Shown here in pieces: positions 6,493 to 12,539 of a stretch of DNA of 12,539 nucleotides. Each line of letters begins with the position of its first letter. Position 1 is the stretch's first letter. The translations under genes and the position numbers were made by a program. This DNA is from JANMEX01 sp031423755 (lineage in GTDB: Bacteria; Pseudomonadota; Alphaproteobacteria; Rhizobiales; Rhizobiaceae). The DNA is taken from the NCBI GenBank assembly GCA_031423755.1, contig JANPGC010000120.1, positions 1-12,539 on the forward strand, written 5' to 3'. The notes beneath the pieces were generated by a model. The model ran no database searches. It was not told the origin of the DNA and saw only the letters and a program-made list of their open reading frames with translations.

Positions 6493-7338
6493 TTGGACTG
6501 GCCCCTCGCGATCACCCGCAATCAGGATGCGCTCAAACGCATCGTCGCGGCTTTGTTTGCGATGTTGACCTTGGCCAGCCGCAGCCCCCTCTACGTCGGC
6601 TTCGCCGACACCGCTCCCCATAAATGGGGCGAGGTTAAAAGCGCCGAGATTGAACCAAGCGCCGCGCCTTTAACCTCGCCCCGCGAGCGGGGAGAGGGGT
6701 CGCGGGCAAAGCCCGTGACGGAGAGGGGGCTGCGCGCCGACGCAAGCGCTTTCGCCTTCACCCTCCCGCGCCACCTCTACGCCGCCATCCTCCTCATCCT
6801 TCGCCCGGCAGAATCCGCCGTCCGCCGCCTCATACTCATCGCCGCACACGGGCTCAGCCTGAAGCCGCGCGCACCGCGTCCGGTTCCCGCTGGCCTTGCC
6901 AGCTTCGGCGAGGCCAGCGCATCAAAAATCCCTTCATTTTGCCTCTTCGATCCGCTCAAGCATTTTGACCTCGAAGACTACGACAACAACGCCCTGCCGC
7001 GCTTCAGCTTTGACAGTTCATACGATCCGGAATTCCAAGCTCCGCACGGTTCCGATGCTGACGAACCCGTCAACGCCGTGCTGCTGTTCGCCCGCCTGCG
7101 AGCCCTGCGCCATGCGCTGAGCGACATCCCCAGACAAGCCCGCCGCCTCGCAAGATGGCAGGCGCGGCGTGATCTGTTCCTCAAAAGCAAGGTGCCATTC
7201 AAACCAATGCGCATGTCTATCTTCCGCCCCGGCCTCCCGCCCGGCTGGAGACAACGCTCCATTCACGCGGTTGATGATGTGCTGAGGGAATGTCACGGTC
7301 TGGCGCGGGATTTGGTCAACGGGCCGGAGACGGGGTGA
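6493..7338 (+). CDS. Conserved hypothetical protein with an in-frame palindromic repeat insertion
   Basis: 281 residues, starting at TTG with GGAG 10 nt upstream. The start gives MDWPLAITRNQDALKRIVAALFAML, which resembles the beginning of uncharacterised proteins I recall from Rhizobiales and related groups (MDW-x-LA-x-x-RN). A second conserved block, LPRHLYAAILLILRPAESAVRRLILIAAHGL (residues 91-121), follows only after a long linker. Residues 30-80 are encoded by the 153-bp repeat element described separately. The C-terminal half has SLFDPLKHFDLE-like (FCLFDPLKHFDLED) and basic helical blocks (ALRHALSDIPRQARRLARWQARRDLFLKSK). The first block and the RRLILIAA block are hydrophobic enough for membrane association. 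Function unknown. Confidence 0.72.
   Translation: MDWPLAITRNQDALKRIVAALFAMLTLASRSPLYVGFADTAPHKWGEVKSAEIEPSAAPLTSPRERGEGSRAKPVTERGLRADASAFAFTLPRHLYAAILLILRPAESAVRRLILIAAHGLSLKPRAPRPVPAGLASFGEASASKIPSFCLFDPLKHFDLEDYDNNALPRFSFDSSYDPEFQAPHGSDADEPVNAVLLFARLRALRHALSDIPRQARRLARWQARRDLFLKSKVPFKPMRMSIFRPGLPPGWRQRSIHAVDDVLRECHGLARDLVNGPETG
6581..6733. repeat. 153-bp palindromic element with 12-bp perfect terminal inverted repeats, inside a coding sequence
   Basis: GCAGCCCCCTCT (6581-6592) is exactly inverted at 6722-6733. Nested inside are the hairpin GTCGGC-TTC-GCCGAC (6595-6609), an inverted pair of about 29-nt arms (6616-6644 against 6664-6692, sharing TTTAACCTCGCCCC...GGGG) and the hairpin CGGGC-AAA-GCCCG (6703-6715). 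The layout is nearly two-fold symmetric. The length is exactly 51 codons and no stop is introduced in the host frame. The sequence style matches Rhizobiales intergenic palindromic repeats (RIME-like), which I recognise from memory only. Confidence 0.8.
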
Positions 7339-7380
7339 GCGCTATTGGCGCAAATTCTTGTTTTTATTGAATAAATCCCC

Positions 7381-7431
7381 AATTTTCGTCATTCCGGACA
7401 AGCACAGCGCAGATCCGGAATGGCGAAAATT
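7381..7431 (+). terminator. Long hairpin after the gene ending at 7338; terminator or palindromic repeat
   Basis: AATTTTCGTCATTCCGGA (7381-7398) pairs with TCCGGAATGGCGAAAATT (7414-7431) over 18 positions with a single G-T wobble, around a 15-nt loop. It is followed by TTGGGATGTTTTGG, a poor T-tract. It lies 42 nt after the stop of the upstream plus-strand gene and could end that transcript. The GTCATTCCGGA...GATCCGGAAT motif also resembles dispersed palindromic repeats of Rhizobiales, so it may be a repeat with incidental terminator activity. Confidence 0.5.
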
Positions 7432-7483
7432 TTGGGATGTTTTGGACAATTGCAAACGTTCCAGATTGGCATTTCCCCATCAC

Positions 7484-7567
7484 GCCGTCTTTCACGGTTC
7501 CGCTTCGCCGCCCCGGAAAGACGGGAACAGTCCGCGAGGGCAAATCGAAAAATCACATGCCGACAAA
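7484..7567 (+). repeat. Dispersed palindromic repeat, copy 2
   Basis: This is the second copy of the unit at 5143-5222, in the same orientation. It shares GCCGTCTTTC, CGCCGCCCCGGAA and CCGCGAG, plus a degenerate AAAAATCACATGC tail. CCGTCTTTC pairs with GAAAGACGG within this copy, giving a stem around the GC-rich core. Confidence 0.55.
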
Positions 7568-7570
7568 GAA

Positions 7571-7594
7571 CCCGCCGTCACGGATGACGGCGGG
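7571..7594 (-). terminator. Rho-independent-type terminator of the serS-surE-pcm-lipoprotein cluster
   Basis: CCCGCCGTCA (7571-7580) and TGACGGCGGG (7585-7594) form a perfect 10-bp stem with a 4-nt loop. On the minus strand it lies 29 nt after the lipoprotein stop codon and is followed by TTCTTTG, a short T-rich tract. Confidence 0.75.
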
Positions 7595-7623
7595 CGGGGC
7601 GGCTGCGACTGGAGGCGCAGCGT

Positions 7624-9402
7624 TTACTCGAGATAGGTTGCCGGATTGACCGGTTTGGAGTTTTTACGCACTTCAAAATGCAGCTTTGGCACCTTTGTCG
7701 TGCCGGACATGCCGGAGCGGGCAATTTCCTGTCCGCGTTTGATGGTTTCGCCGCGCTTCACAGAGAGGTCGCCATTGTGGCCATAGACCGTGACCAACCC
7801 GTTTTCGTGCCGGATGAGAACCGTGTTGCCAAAATCTTTCAGTCCAGTACCGGCATAGATGACGACGCCATTTTCTGCCGCCTTGACCGGTGTTCCGATC
7901 GGCACCGAAATGTCCACACCATCATTGTTGCGTCCTGCATCGGCCTGACCGAAACCGATAAGTGTCCGTCCGCGTACGGGCCAGCGCAACTTGGAAATGC
8001 CGGTCGCGTTTGGTGCTGTGGCCGTGTCCTTGTCTGCCTCTTCCATGACTGCAGCCGAAGGCGCGGCCACTTCAACCGTTTTTGCCGCTTCCGCAGCGAG
8101 CGGCTTTTTCGGCGACGTGCCAGCAGAGCCGGTGATAATCGGATCAACGCCCGGGTCGGCGGCGGCAACAACTGTCTCACCAGCGGCCGGAATCTTCAGA
8201 ACTTTACCAATCTTGAGCTTGCCATCGACAAGTCCGTTTGCCGCCTTCAGCCGGTCAACGGTCGTACCGTTCTTCTTGGCGATCACATAGAGCGAGTCGC
8301 CGGAAGCAACGGTGTAAGTCCCGGCAGCGGCGATTGGTTTTGCTTTCGCAATCTCGACCGGCTTGACTGTTTTCGTCTTGTCAATTTCGGCTGACTTGAC
8401 GATCTTCAGTTTGCCCGATGTATCCGATGCCGTTGCGACCTGCTTGGTCTTCGGCTTGGTTTCTGCCGGAAGCACGGCGACGTTTTCGCGCGTCGGAGAC
8501 TTCTTCGGCAACGGCACTTTGCGGCCTTCGTCATCCGCTGTGTTTCCAGTCGTCGATTTTGCAAGTTGCGTGTCCGTATCGCCATCCGGCGTGGAAATCT
8601 TTGCAGACCTTGAGTAAATGTAGGTCGGGATGATGACCTTCTGCCCCGCCTCAAGCGACGAGGCTTTCGTCAGTCTGTTGGCTTCGAGGATCGCGTTGGC
8701 CGGTACGCCGAAACGCTTGGCGAGATTGTAGACAGTCTCGTTTTCGCGGACAGTGATCCACGTGCCGCCAATTGTGCTCCAGCCTTCCTGGGCTGGCTCC
8801 GAAGACGGCGCAGACTTGACCTTTTTCGGCTTTGCGAGCGCGGTTTCCGGCAGTTTCTGCACGGCGGGTTTGACGTGCTTTACCGTTGGCTCAACCGCAC
8901 CAGTGACAGTGTCGTCGAGACCATCGGCAATCGGCCGGACCTTGCGCGTCTGCTTCTTCACCGCAACTTCCGGCATCGCGGGAGCTGGAAGCGGCTCGTC
9001 GATGACGGCATGGCGGGCAGCCGAAACCGGCGCAAACACCTTGTCCTTGATTTTCTTCGCGCCTGTCGAGACTCTTGAACCGGCAGCAGCAACCGGTGCA
9101 AGAACGGTGCGCTTGACGGTTCTGGCTACCGGGCGGATGGAGCCGTTCTCGATGGAGCCTGTATATTCCGGCTCGTCATACTGAACGTCGGCGACAGAAG
9201 ACGTTTCCTCCGGAAACGGCTGCGGCGCGACGTTCTTTTTGTGGATGATCTGCTGCTGGTTGATCGAGCCCGTATAGTCTGCGCTCGTTGGCGCAAAACG
9301 GGAGAAGTCGGAACTGCACCCTGCCCCGAGACCGGCGATCATGCCGATGGCGACGCCGCGCAACAATTTGCCTGACAGTAAACCCAACACAGAAACACGC
9401 AT
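7624..9402 (-). CDS. nlpD: LysM/M23 (LytM) lipoprotein, NlpD/DipM-like amidase activator
   Basis: 592 residues from the ATG at 9402; the frame extends to a GTG at 9435 without a ribosome site, and starting at 9402 gives a compact lipoprotein signal (MRVSVLGLLSGKLLRGVAIGMIAGLGAGC, lipid-modified Cys29). Next comes a Pro/Lys/Ala-rich linker with repeated YTGSI motifs, LysM 1 (about 215-261, ITVRENETVYNLAKRFGV), a second linker, LysM 2 (about 362-406, YTVASGDSLYVIAKKNGT) and a C-terminal LytM domain (about 473-592). The LytM metal ligands are degraded: HxxxD is Asn493...Asp497 and the HxH is Lys573-Leu-His575. As in E. coli NlpD and EnvC it is therefore probably not a hydrolase but binds peptidoglycan and activates periplasmic amidases at division. 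It is the last gene after serS-surE-pcm, the same order as gammaproteobacterial surE-pcm-nlpD. Confidence 0.88.
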   Translation of the reverse strand: MRVSVLGLLSGKLLRGVAIGMIAGLGAGCSSDFSRFAPTSADYTGSINQQQIIHKKNVAPQPFPEETSSVADVQYDEPEYTGSIENGSIRPVARTVKRTVLAPVAAAGSRVSTGAKKIKDKVFAPVSAARHAVIDEPLPAPAMPEVAVKKQTRKVRPIADGLDDTVTGAVEPTVKHVKPAVQKLPETALAKPKKVKSAPSSEPAQEGWSTIGGTWITVRENETVYNLAKRFGVPANAILEANRLTKASSLEAGQKVIIPTYIYSRSAKISTPDGDTDTQLAKSTTGNTADDEGRKVPLPKKSPTRENVAVLPAETKPKTKQVATASDTSGKLKIVKSAEIDKTKTVKPVEIAKAKPIAAAGTYTVASGDSLYVIAKKNGTTVDRLKAANGLVDGKLKIGKVLKIPAAGETVVAAADPGVDPIITGSAGTSPKKPLAAEAAKTVEVAAPSAAVMEEADKDTATAPNATGISKLRWPVRGRTLIGFGQADAGRNNDGVDISVPIGTPVKAAENGVVIYAGTGLKDFGNTVLIRHENGLVTVYGHNGDLSVKRGETIKRGQEIARSGMSGTTKVPKLHFEVRKNSKPVNPATYLE

Positions 9403-9454
9403 CACTCGTACCCACGCCAAACGGGACAACACCACCGTTGAACATGATTAAAGC

Positions 9455-9478
9455 GCGTTATCCCTAACGCACGGTTAA
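9455..9478 (-). promoter_or_regulatory. Palindrome and candidate CtrA box upstream of the lipoprotein gene
   Basis: GCGTTA (9455-9460) and TAACGC (9465-9470) form a perfect 6-bp inverted repeat around TCCC. Overlapping it on the minus strand is TTAA-CCGTGCG-TTAG (9478-9464), 7 of 8 bases of the CtrA consensus TTAA-N7-TTAA. The 91-nt or longer gap after pcm is the only sizeable spacer within the four-gene cluster, so a separate promoter for the lipoprotein gene is plausible. Confidence 0.3.
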
Positions 9479-9526
9479 GGCGCGCGTTCATTCGCGATGA
9501 TTAACGTTCGGAAATTGAAGTATTGC

Positions 9527-10180
9527 TCAGAGGGCTGCGGCGAGGGCGGTGCCAAGCGGCTGGAAACGGACAGTCTTCAGATCCTCACGCTCAAACCGTG
9601 AACCGATCTTTGACAGCCGGACTAGCACTTGCTCGCCATCTTCCGGGCCGATTGCGCAAACCATCACGCCGTTGGTGGCGAGTTGATCAACAAACGCGCG
9701 GGGCATTCCATCAAATGCTGCCCACACAACGATGCGGTCAAACGGGCCTTCGCCGTTTAGTCCGTTTCTGCCGTCTGCATGGCGAACGGTGATGTTGGGA
9801 ATGCGCAGCGCTTCAAAGCGCGGCTTGGCCTGTTCGCACAGGCTTCGGTAGCGCTCGGCCGTTGTCACACGCAGCGCCAGATGGGCCATCACGGCGGCAG
9901 TGAATCCGGATCCGGTGCCGACTTCCAGTATTCGGTGATTGTCTTCAATGGCCAGCGCATGCAGCACGGTTGCCTGCAGGTCGAGGCCCTCGATCACCTC
10001 GCCGCAGTCAATCGGCACAGTCCGGTCGGAGTAGGCCGAGTCGGCAAAAGCGGCCGGGACAAAGCCGCGTCGGGGAGTCGCTTCGAACGCATCGAGCAGG
10101 CGCGGGTCGGTTATGCCGCGCGAGCGGACCCGCATGAGGAAGGAGGCAAAGCGCTCGCGGTCGGTCAGCCGGATGCTCAT
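9527..10180 (-). CDS. pcm: Protein-L-isoaspartate O-methyltransferase (PCMT) family protein
   Basis: 217 residues of a SAM-dependent class I methyltransferase. Motif I is ILEVGTGSGFTAAVMAHLA (about 84-102), with the acidic end of the next strand at TAERY and PCMT-type blocks TPRRGFVPAAFADSAYSD near residue 35-52 and GPFDRIVVWAAF further on. PCMT repairs isoaspartyl residues in aged proteins by methylating them. The region that in E. coli Pcm reads GHGQTISQP is here DCGEVIEGLDLQA, so the usual substrate-site Ser/Thr is missing. This variant appears common in alphaproteobacteria, but it makes the exact activity less certain. The ATG overlaps the surE stop as ATGA, indicating translational coupling. 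Confidence 0.87.
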   Translation of the reverse strand: MSIRLTDRERFASFLMRVRSRGITDPRLLDAFEATPRRGFVPAAFADSAYSDRTVPIDCGEVIEGLDLQATVLHALAIEDNHRILEVGTGSGFTAAVMAHLALRVTTAERYRSLCEQAKPRFEALRIPNITVRHADGRNGLNGEGPFDRIVVWAAFDGMPRAFVDQLATNGVMVCAIGPEDGEQVLVRLSKIGSRFEREDLKTVRFQPLGTALAAAL

Positions 10181-10932
10181 GTGAGCGCCTTCTCGAGCTG
10201 TTTGCGCACCGCATGGGCCGTGAAATCAAGATGCAGGGGCGTAACGGAAATATGGTGGTCGTGCAGCGCGCGGACATCGGAGTCGGCAGCGGGCGTCTGC
10301 GCGCCACGGCCAAAGCGCAGCCAGTAATAGGGAAAGCCGCGTCCGTCTGCCCGCTCTTCGATGGTCAGGCCATGGGTCAGCTTGCCTTGCGCGGTCACTC
10401 TCACGCCTGCGACTTCGCTGATCGGGCAGTTGGGGAAATTCACATTGAGAAACACGCCTTCCGGCAGGTCGAGCGCCACCAGCTTCTTGAACAATTCCGG
10501 CGCCAGCGCTTCGCACACTTCCCACGGCACGACGCGGCCATTGTCCCAATTGTAGGCTTGGGAAACCGCAATCGAGCGGATGCCGAGAAGCGTGCCTTCC
10601 ATCGCGCCCGCGACTGTCCCGGAATAGGTGACGTCGTCGGCGACATTTTGGCCGGAGTTGACGCCGGACAAAATAAGATCGGGAGGTTCTGGCAGCACTT
10701 CGCGCACGCCCATAATGACGCAATCGGTCGGGGTTCCGCGCAGCGCAAAATGCCGGTCGTCAATCTTGCGCAGGCGCAGCGGTTCAGAAAGTGTCAGCGA
10801 ATGGGAGAGGCCGGACTGATCGGTCTCCGGCGCAATCACCCAGATGTCGTCCGAAAGCGTGCGGGCAATGCGCTCCAGCACTGCGATGCCCTCGGCGTGA
10901 ATGCCGTCGTCGTTGGTGATGAGAATGTGCAT
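10177..10932 (-). CDS. surE: 5'/3'-nucleotidase SurE
   Basis: 251 residues, the usual family length. The start MHILITNDDGIHAEGI carries the acidic metal pair Asp8-Asp9. The other expected ligands are Ser40 (DQSGLSHSLTL) and Asn92 (LSGVNSGQN), and the TYSGTVAGAMEG motif follows. SurE is a cytoplasmic, divalent-metal-dependent phosphatase that dephosphorylates nucleoside monophosphates and, in some species, short polyphosphate; it is linked to stationary-phase survival. Its ATG shares one base with the serS stop (TGATG), and its own stop overlaps the pcm start (ATGA), so serS-surE-pcm should be co-translated from one transcript. Confidence 0.97.
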   Translation of the reverse strand: MHILITNDDGIHAEGIAVLERIARTLSDDIWVIAPETDQSGLSHSLTLSEPLRLRKIDDRHFALRGTPTDCVIMGVREVLPEPPDLILSGVNSGQNVADDVTYSGTVAGAMEGTLLGIRSIAVSQAYNWDNGRVVPWEVCEALAPELFKKLVALDLPEGVFLNVNFPNCPISEVAGVRVTAQGKLTHGLTIEERADGRGFPYYWLRFGRGAQTPAADSDVRALHDHHISVTPLHLDFTAHAVRKQLEKALT

Positions 10933-12500
10933 CAGGCTGCGGGTCCAATCCGTTCCAAGCCGCCCATGTAGGGCCGCAAAACTTCGGGAACGGTTATCGA
11001 GCCGTCATCGTTCTGGTAATTCTCGATCACCGCAATCAGCGCCCGTCCAACCGCAACGCCTGAGCCGTTGAGTGTGTGGACAAAGCGTGTCTGCTTCTCG
11101 CCCTCGACCCGATAACGCGCATTCATCCGCCGGGCCTGGAAGTCGCCGCAGACCGAGCAGGACGAAATCTCGCGGTAGGCGTTCTGCCCCGGCAGCCAGA
11201 CTTCAATGTCATGCGTCTTCCTCGCACCAAAGCCCATGTCACCTGTGCAAAGCACAACAGTGCGGAAGTGGAGCCCAAGGCGCTTCAGCACCTCTTCGGC
11301 GCAAGCGGTCATGCGGTCATGCTCGGCCAGCGAAGTTTCGGCATCGGTGATCGAGACCAGCTCCACCTTGTAAAACTGGTGCTGCCGCAGCATCCCGCGC
11401 GTATCGCGCCCGGCGGAGCCGGCTTCCGAGCGGAAGCAAGGGGTTAGTGCGGTGTAGCGCAACGGGAGTTTCGACTGGTCAAGGATTTCCTCGCGGACGA
11501 GGTTGGTGAGCGGGACTTCGGAGGTGGGGATGAGGTATCGCATTGCGAGTGCGCTTCCCCCCTCCGCAAGCAGAGCCCGCTTTCTCTCAGATAGCTCACT
11601 TAGCATCCCCTCAAAGCCAACGATCCGGTCTCGTGAGTATTGCGCCATGGCAATTGGGTCGTGGCTGCCAATTATAGTTTTTCCAATGTTAGACGCGGGA
11701 TCGAAGCCGGGAATTTCACGTTCATATTTGGCAAGGTGTTGTCGCTCATTCTCAAGAAAATTAGCAACTCTGGTTTCTTCGCCAGAAATTTTGGTCAAGC
11801 TGTCCAAAATAGTTGTGGTGCAACGAAACAAATCGTTCTCGAATTTTGGAAGCTGTCCAGTCCCGAACATCGCATCACTTTTGACCAATAGCGGCGGTTG
11901 GACTTCCGTGTAGCCAAACAAACCGTCCTGCTCCGACTGCGTGTGCGTATCCAGAAAAAGCTGCCCCAGCGCCCGTTCCATCCGCGCGAGCTGCCCCTTC
12001 AATATCGTAAACCTTGCCCCCGAAATCTGCGCGGCCTTTTCGAAATCCATCATCCCGAGCGCTTCGCCGATTTCGAAATGCTCCTTCGGCTTAAAGTTCA
12101 TTCGGGGCTTCTCGCCCACCTGCCGGATTTCGATGTTATCATGCTCGTCCTTGCCATCGGGAACCTCGTCCAGCGGCAGGTTGGGCAGCGAGGCGAGGAG
12201 GAGGTCGAGTTCGGCAGTGACAGTGCGTTCTTCGGCTTCAACTGCCGCCATCTCGTCCTTGAGCGCGGCGACCTCGGCTTTCAGGCTCTCTGCAAGCGCC
12301 ATATCCTTGGCGCCCATCGCCTTGCCGATTTCCTTGGAGGCAGCGTTGCGGCGCTCCTGCTTGCCCTGGATTTCGGTCACAAGACGGCGGCGAGTTTCGT
12401 CCAGTTCCAGCAGACGCGGCGATTCTGGCGCACGGCCACGGCGCGCCATTCCCGCATCGAATGCAGCTGGGTTATCGCGGATCGCTTTGATGTCGTGCAT
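10932..12500 (-). CDS. serS: Seryl-tRNA synthetase with ~90-residue internal insertion
   Basis: Charges tRNA-Ser (and tRNA-Sec) with serine. The class II architecture is complete: an N-terminal coiled-coil tRNA arm (about 25-105), motif 1 around GYTEVQPPLLV (196-206), the serine-binding TxE loop (IPTSEVP, Thr326-Ser-Glu328), motif 2 (FRSEAGSAGRDTRGMLRQHQF, 356-376) and motif 3 (NGSGVAVGRALIAVIEN, 478-494). At 522 residues it is about 90 longer than the usual 425-430. The excess sits between DLFRCTTT (to 230) and MRYLIPT (from 320), where normal enzymes have a few residues. This segment is about 42-50% GC against about 62% in sampled flanking lines and has no stop or frameshift. The start at 12500 has only a weak GGA about 10 nt upstream. 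It is the first gene of the serS-surE-pcm-lipoprotein series seen here. Confidence 0.95.
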   Translation of the reverse strand: MHDIKAIRDNPAAFDAGMARRGRAPESPRLLELDETRRRLVTEIQGKQERRNAASKEIGKAMGAKDMALAESLKAEVAALKDEMAAVEAEERTVTAELDLLLASLPNLPLDEVPDGKDEHDNIEIRQVGEKPRMNFKPKEHFEIGEALGMMDFEKAAQISGARFTILKGQLARMERALGQLFLDTHTQSEQDGLFGYTEVQPPLLVKSDAMFGTGQLPKFENDLFRCTTTILDSLTKISGEETRVANFLENERQHLAKYEREIPGFDPASNIGKTIIGSHDPIAMAQYSRDRIVGFEGMLSELSERKRALLAEGGSALAMRYLIPTSEVPLTNLVREEILDQSKLPLRYTALTPCFRSEAGSAGRDTRGMLRQHQFYKVELVSITDAETSLAEHDRMTACAEEVLKRLGLHFRTVVLCTGDMGFGARKTHDIEVWLPGQNAYREISSCSVCGDFQARRMNARYRVEGEKQTRFVHTLNGSGVAVGRALIAVIENYQNDDGSITVPEVLRPYMGGLERIGPAA

Positions 12501-12539
12501 GGTGATATTCCGGAATGAAATTCAGGTCGGGCGGCTCGG

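Noticed and set aside
7358..7636. 92-codon plus-strand frame after the 281-residue protein
   Set aside because: It spans the long hairpin, the dispersed repeat and a terminator, and has no recognisable domain.
8753..9184. 143-codon plus-strand frame opposite the lipoprotein gene
   Set aside because: It is a shadow of the low-complexity Ala/Pro/Lys linker of the real gene and has no ribosome site or known domain.
10213..10971. 252-codon plus-strand frame opposite surE
   Set aside because: SurE on the minus strand has all family motifs; this frame is an antisense by-product of high GC codon use.
11541..11813. Intein or group II intron in serS
   Set aside because: The segment is about 270 bp, too small for either, shows no intein N-terminal Cys/Ser and C-terminal His-Asn junction pair, and reads through in frame.

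Overview
The window reads as chromosomal DNA from an alphaproteobacterium of the order Hyphomicrobiales (Rhizobiales), most likely a Phyllobacteriaceae/Rhizobiaceae-type genome. The reasons are high GC, a MipZ-type ParA ATPase, a DUF1489 protein, the block serS-surE-pcm-LysM/LytM lipoprotein, and several dispersed palindromic intergenic repeats of a kind common in that order. No rRNA, tRNA, CRISPR array, integrase or transposase was seen.

Left part (1-2693, minus strand): the N-terminal part of mipZ runs off the left edge. Next comes a DUF1489 gene that is intact except for an in-frame TGA at codon 9, where the family normally has a cysteine. A roughly 145-bp element with inverted-repeat ends follows, abutting the stop codon of sdaA, a full-length iron-sulfur L-serine ammonia-lyase. 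Middle part (2808-7338): a DUF599 membrane protein overlaps a small DUF3253 gene on the plus strand; a major facilitator transporter converges on them. A DinB-fold protein (plus) and a GFA-type zinc protein (minus) follow. Then comes a poorly characterised TTG-initiated protein whose reading frame contains a 153-bp palindromic repeat with perfect 12-bp ends.

Right part (7624-12500, minus strand): serS, surE, pcm and an NlpD/DipM-like amidase-activator lipoprotein, transcribed in that order. The first three are joined by overlapping stop/start codons. A strong hairpin terminator follows the last gene. The lipoprotein carries two LysM domains and a degenerate LytM domain, so it probably activates cell-wall amidases during division. 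A possible CtrA box and a perfect palindrome lie in front of it.

The points that most deserve a second look are: the TGA-for-Cys codon in the DUF1489 gene (selenocysteine, fresh nonsense mutation or sequencing error); a roughly 90-residue low-GC insertion in seryl-tRNA synthetase just before its serine-binding TxE loop; and the repeat element carried in frame inside a coding sequence. No multi-gene defence or mobile system is evident.
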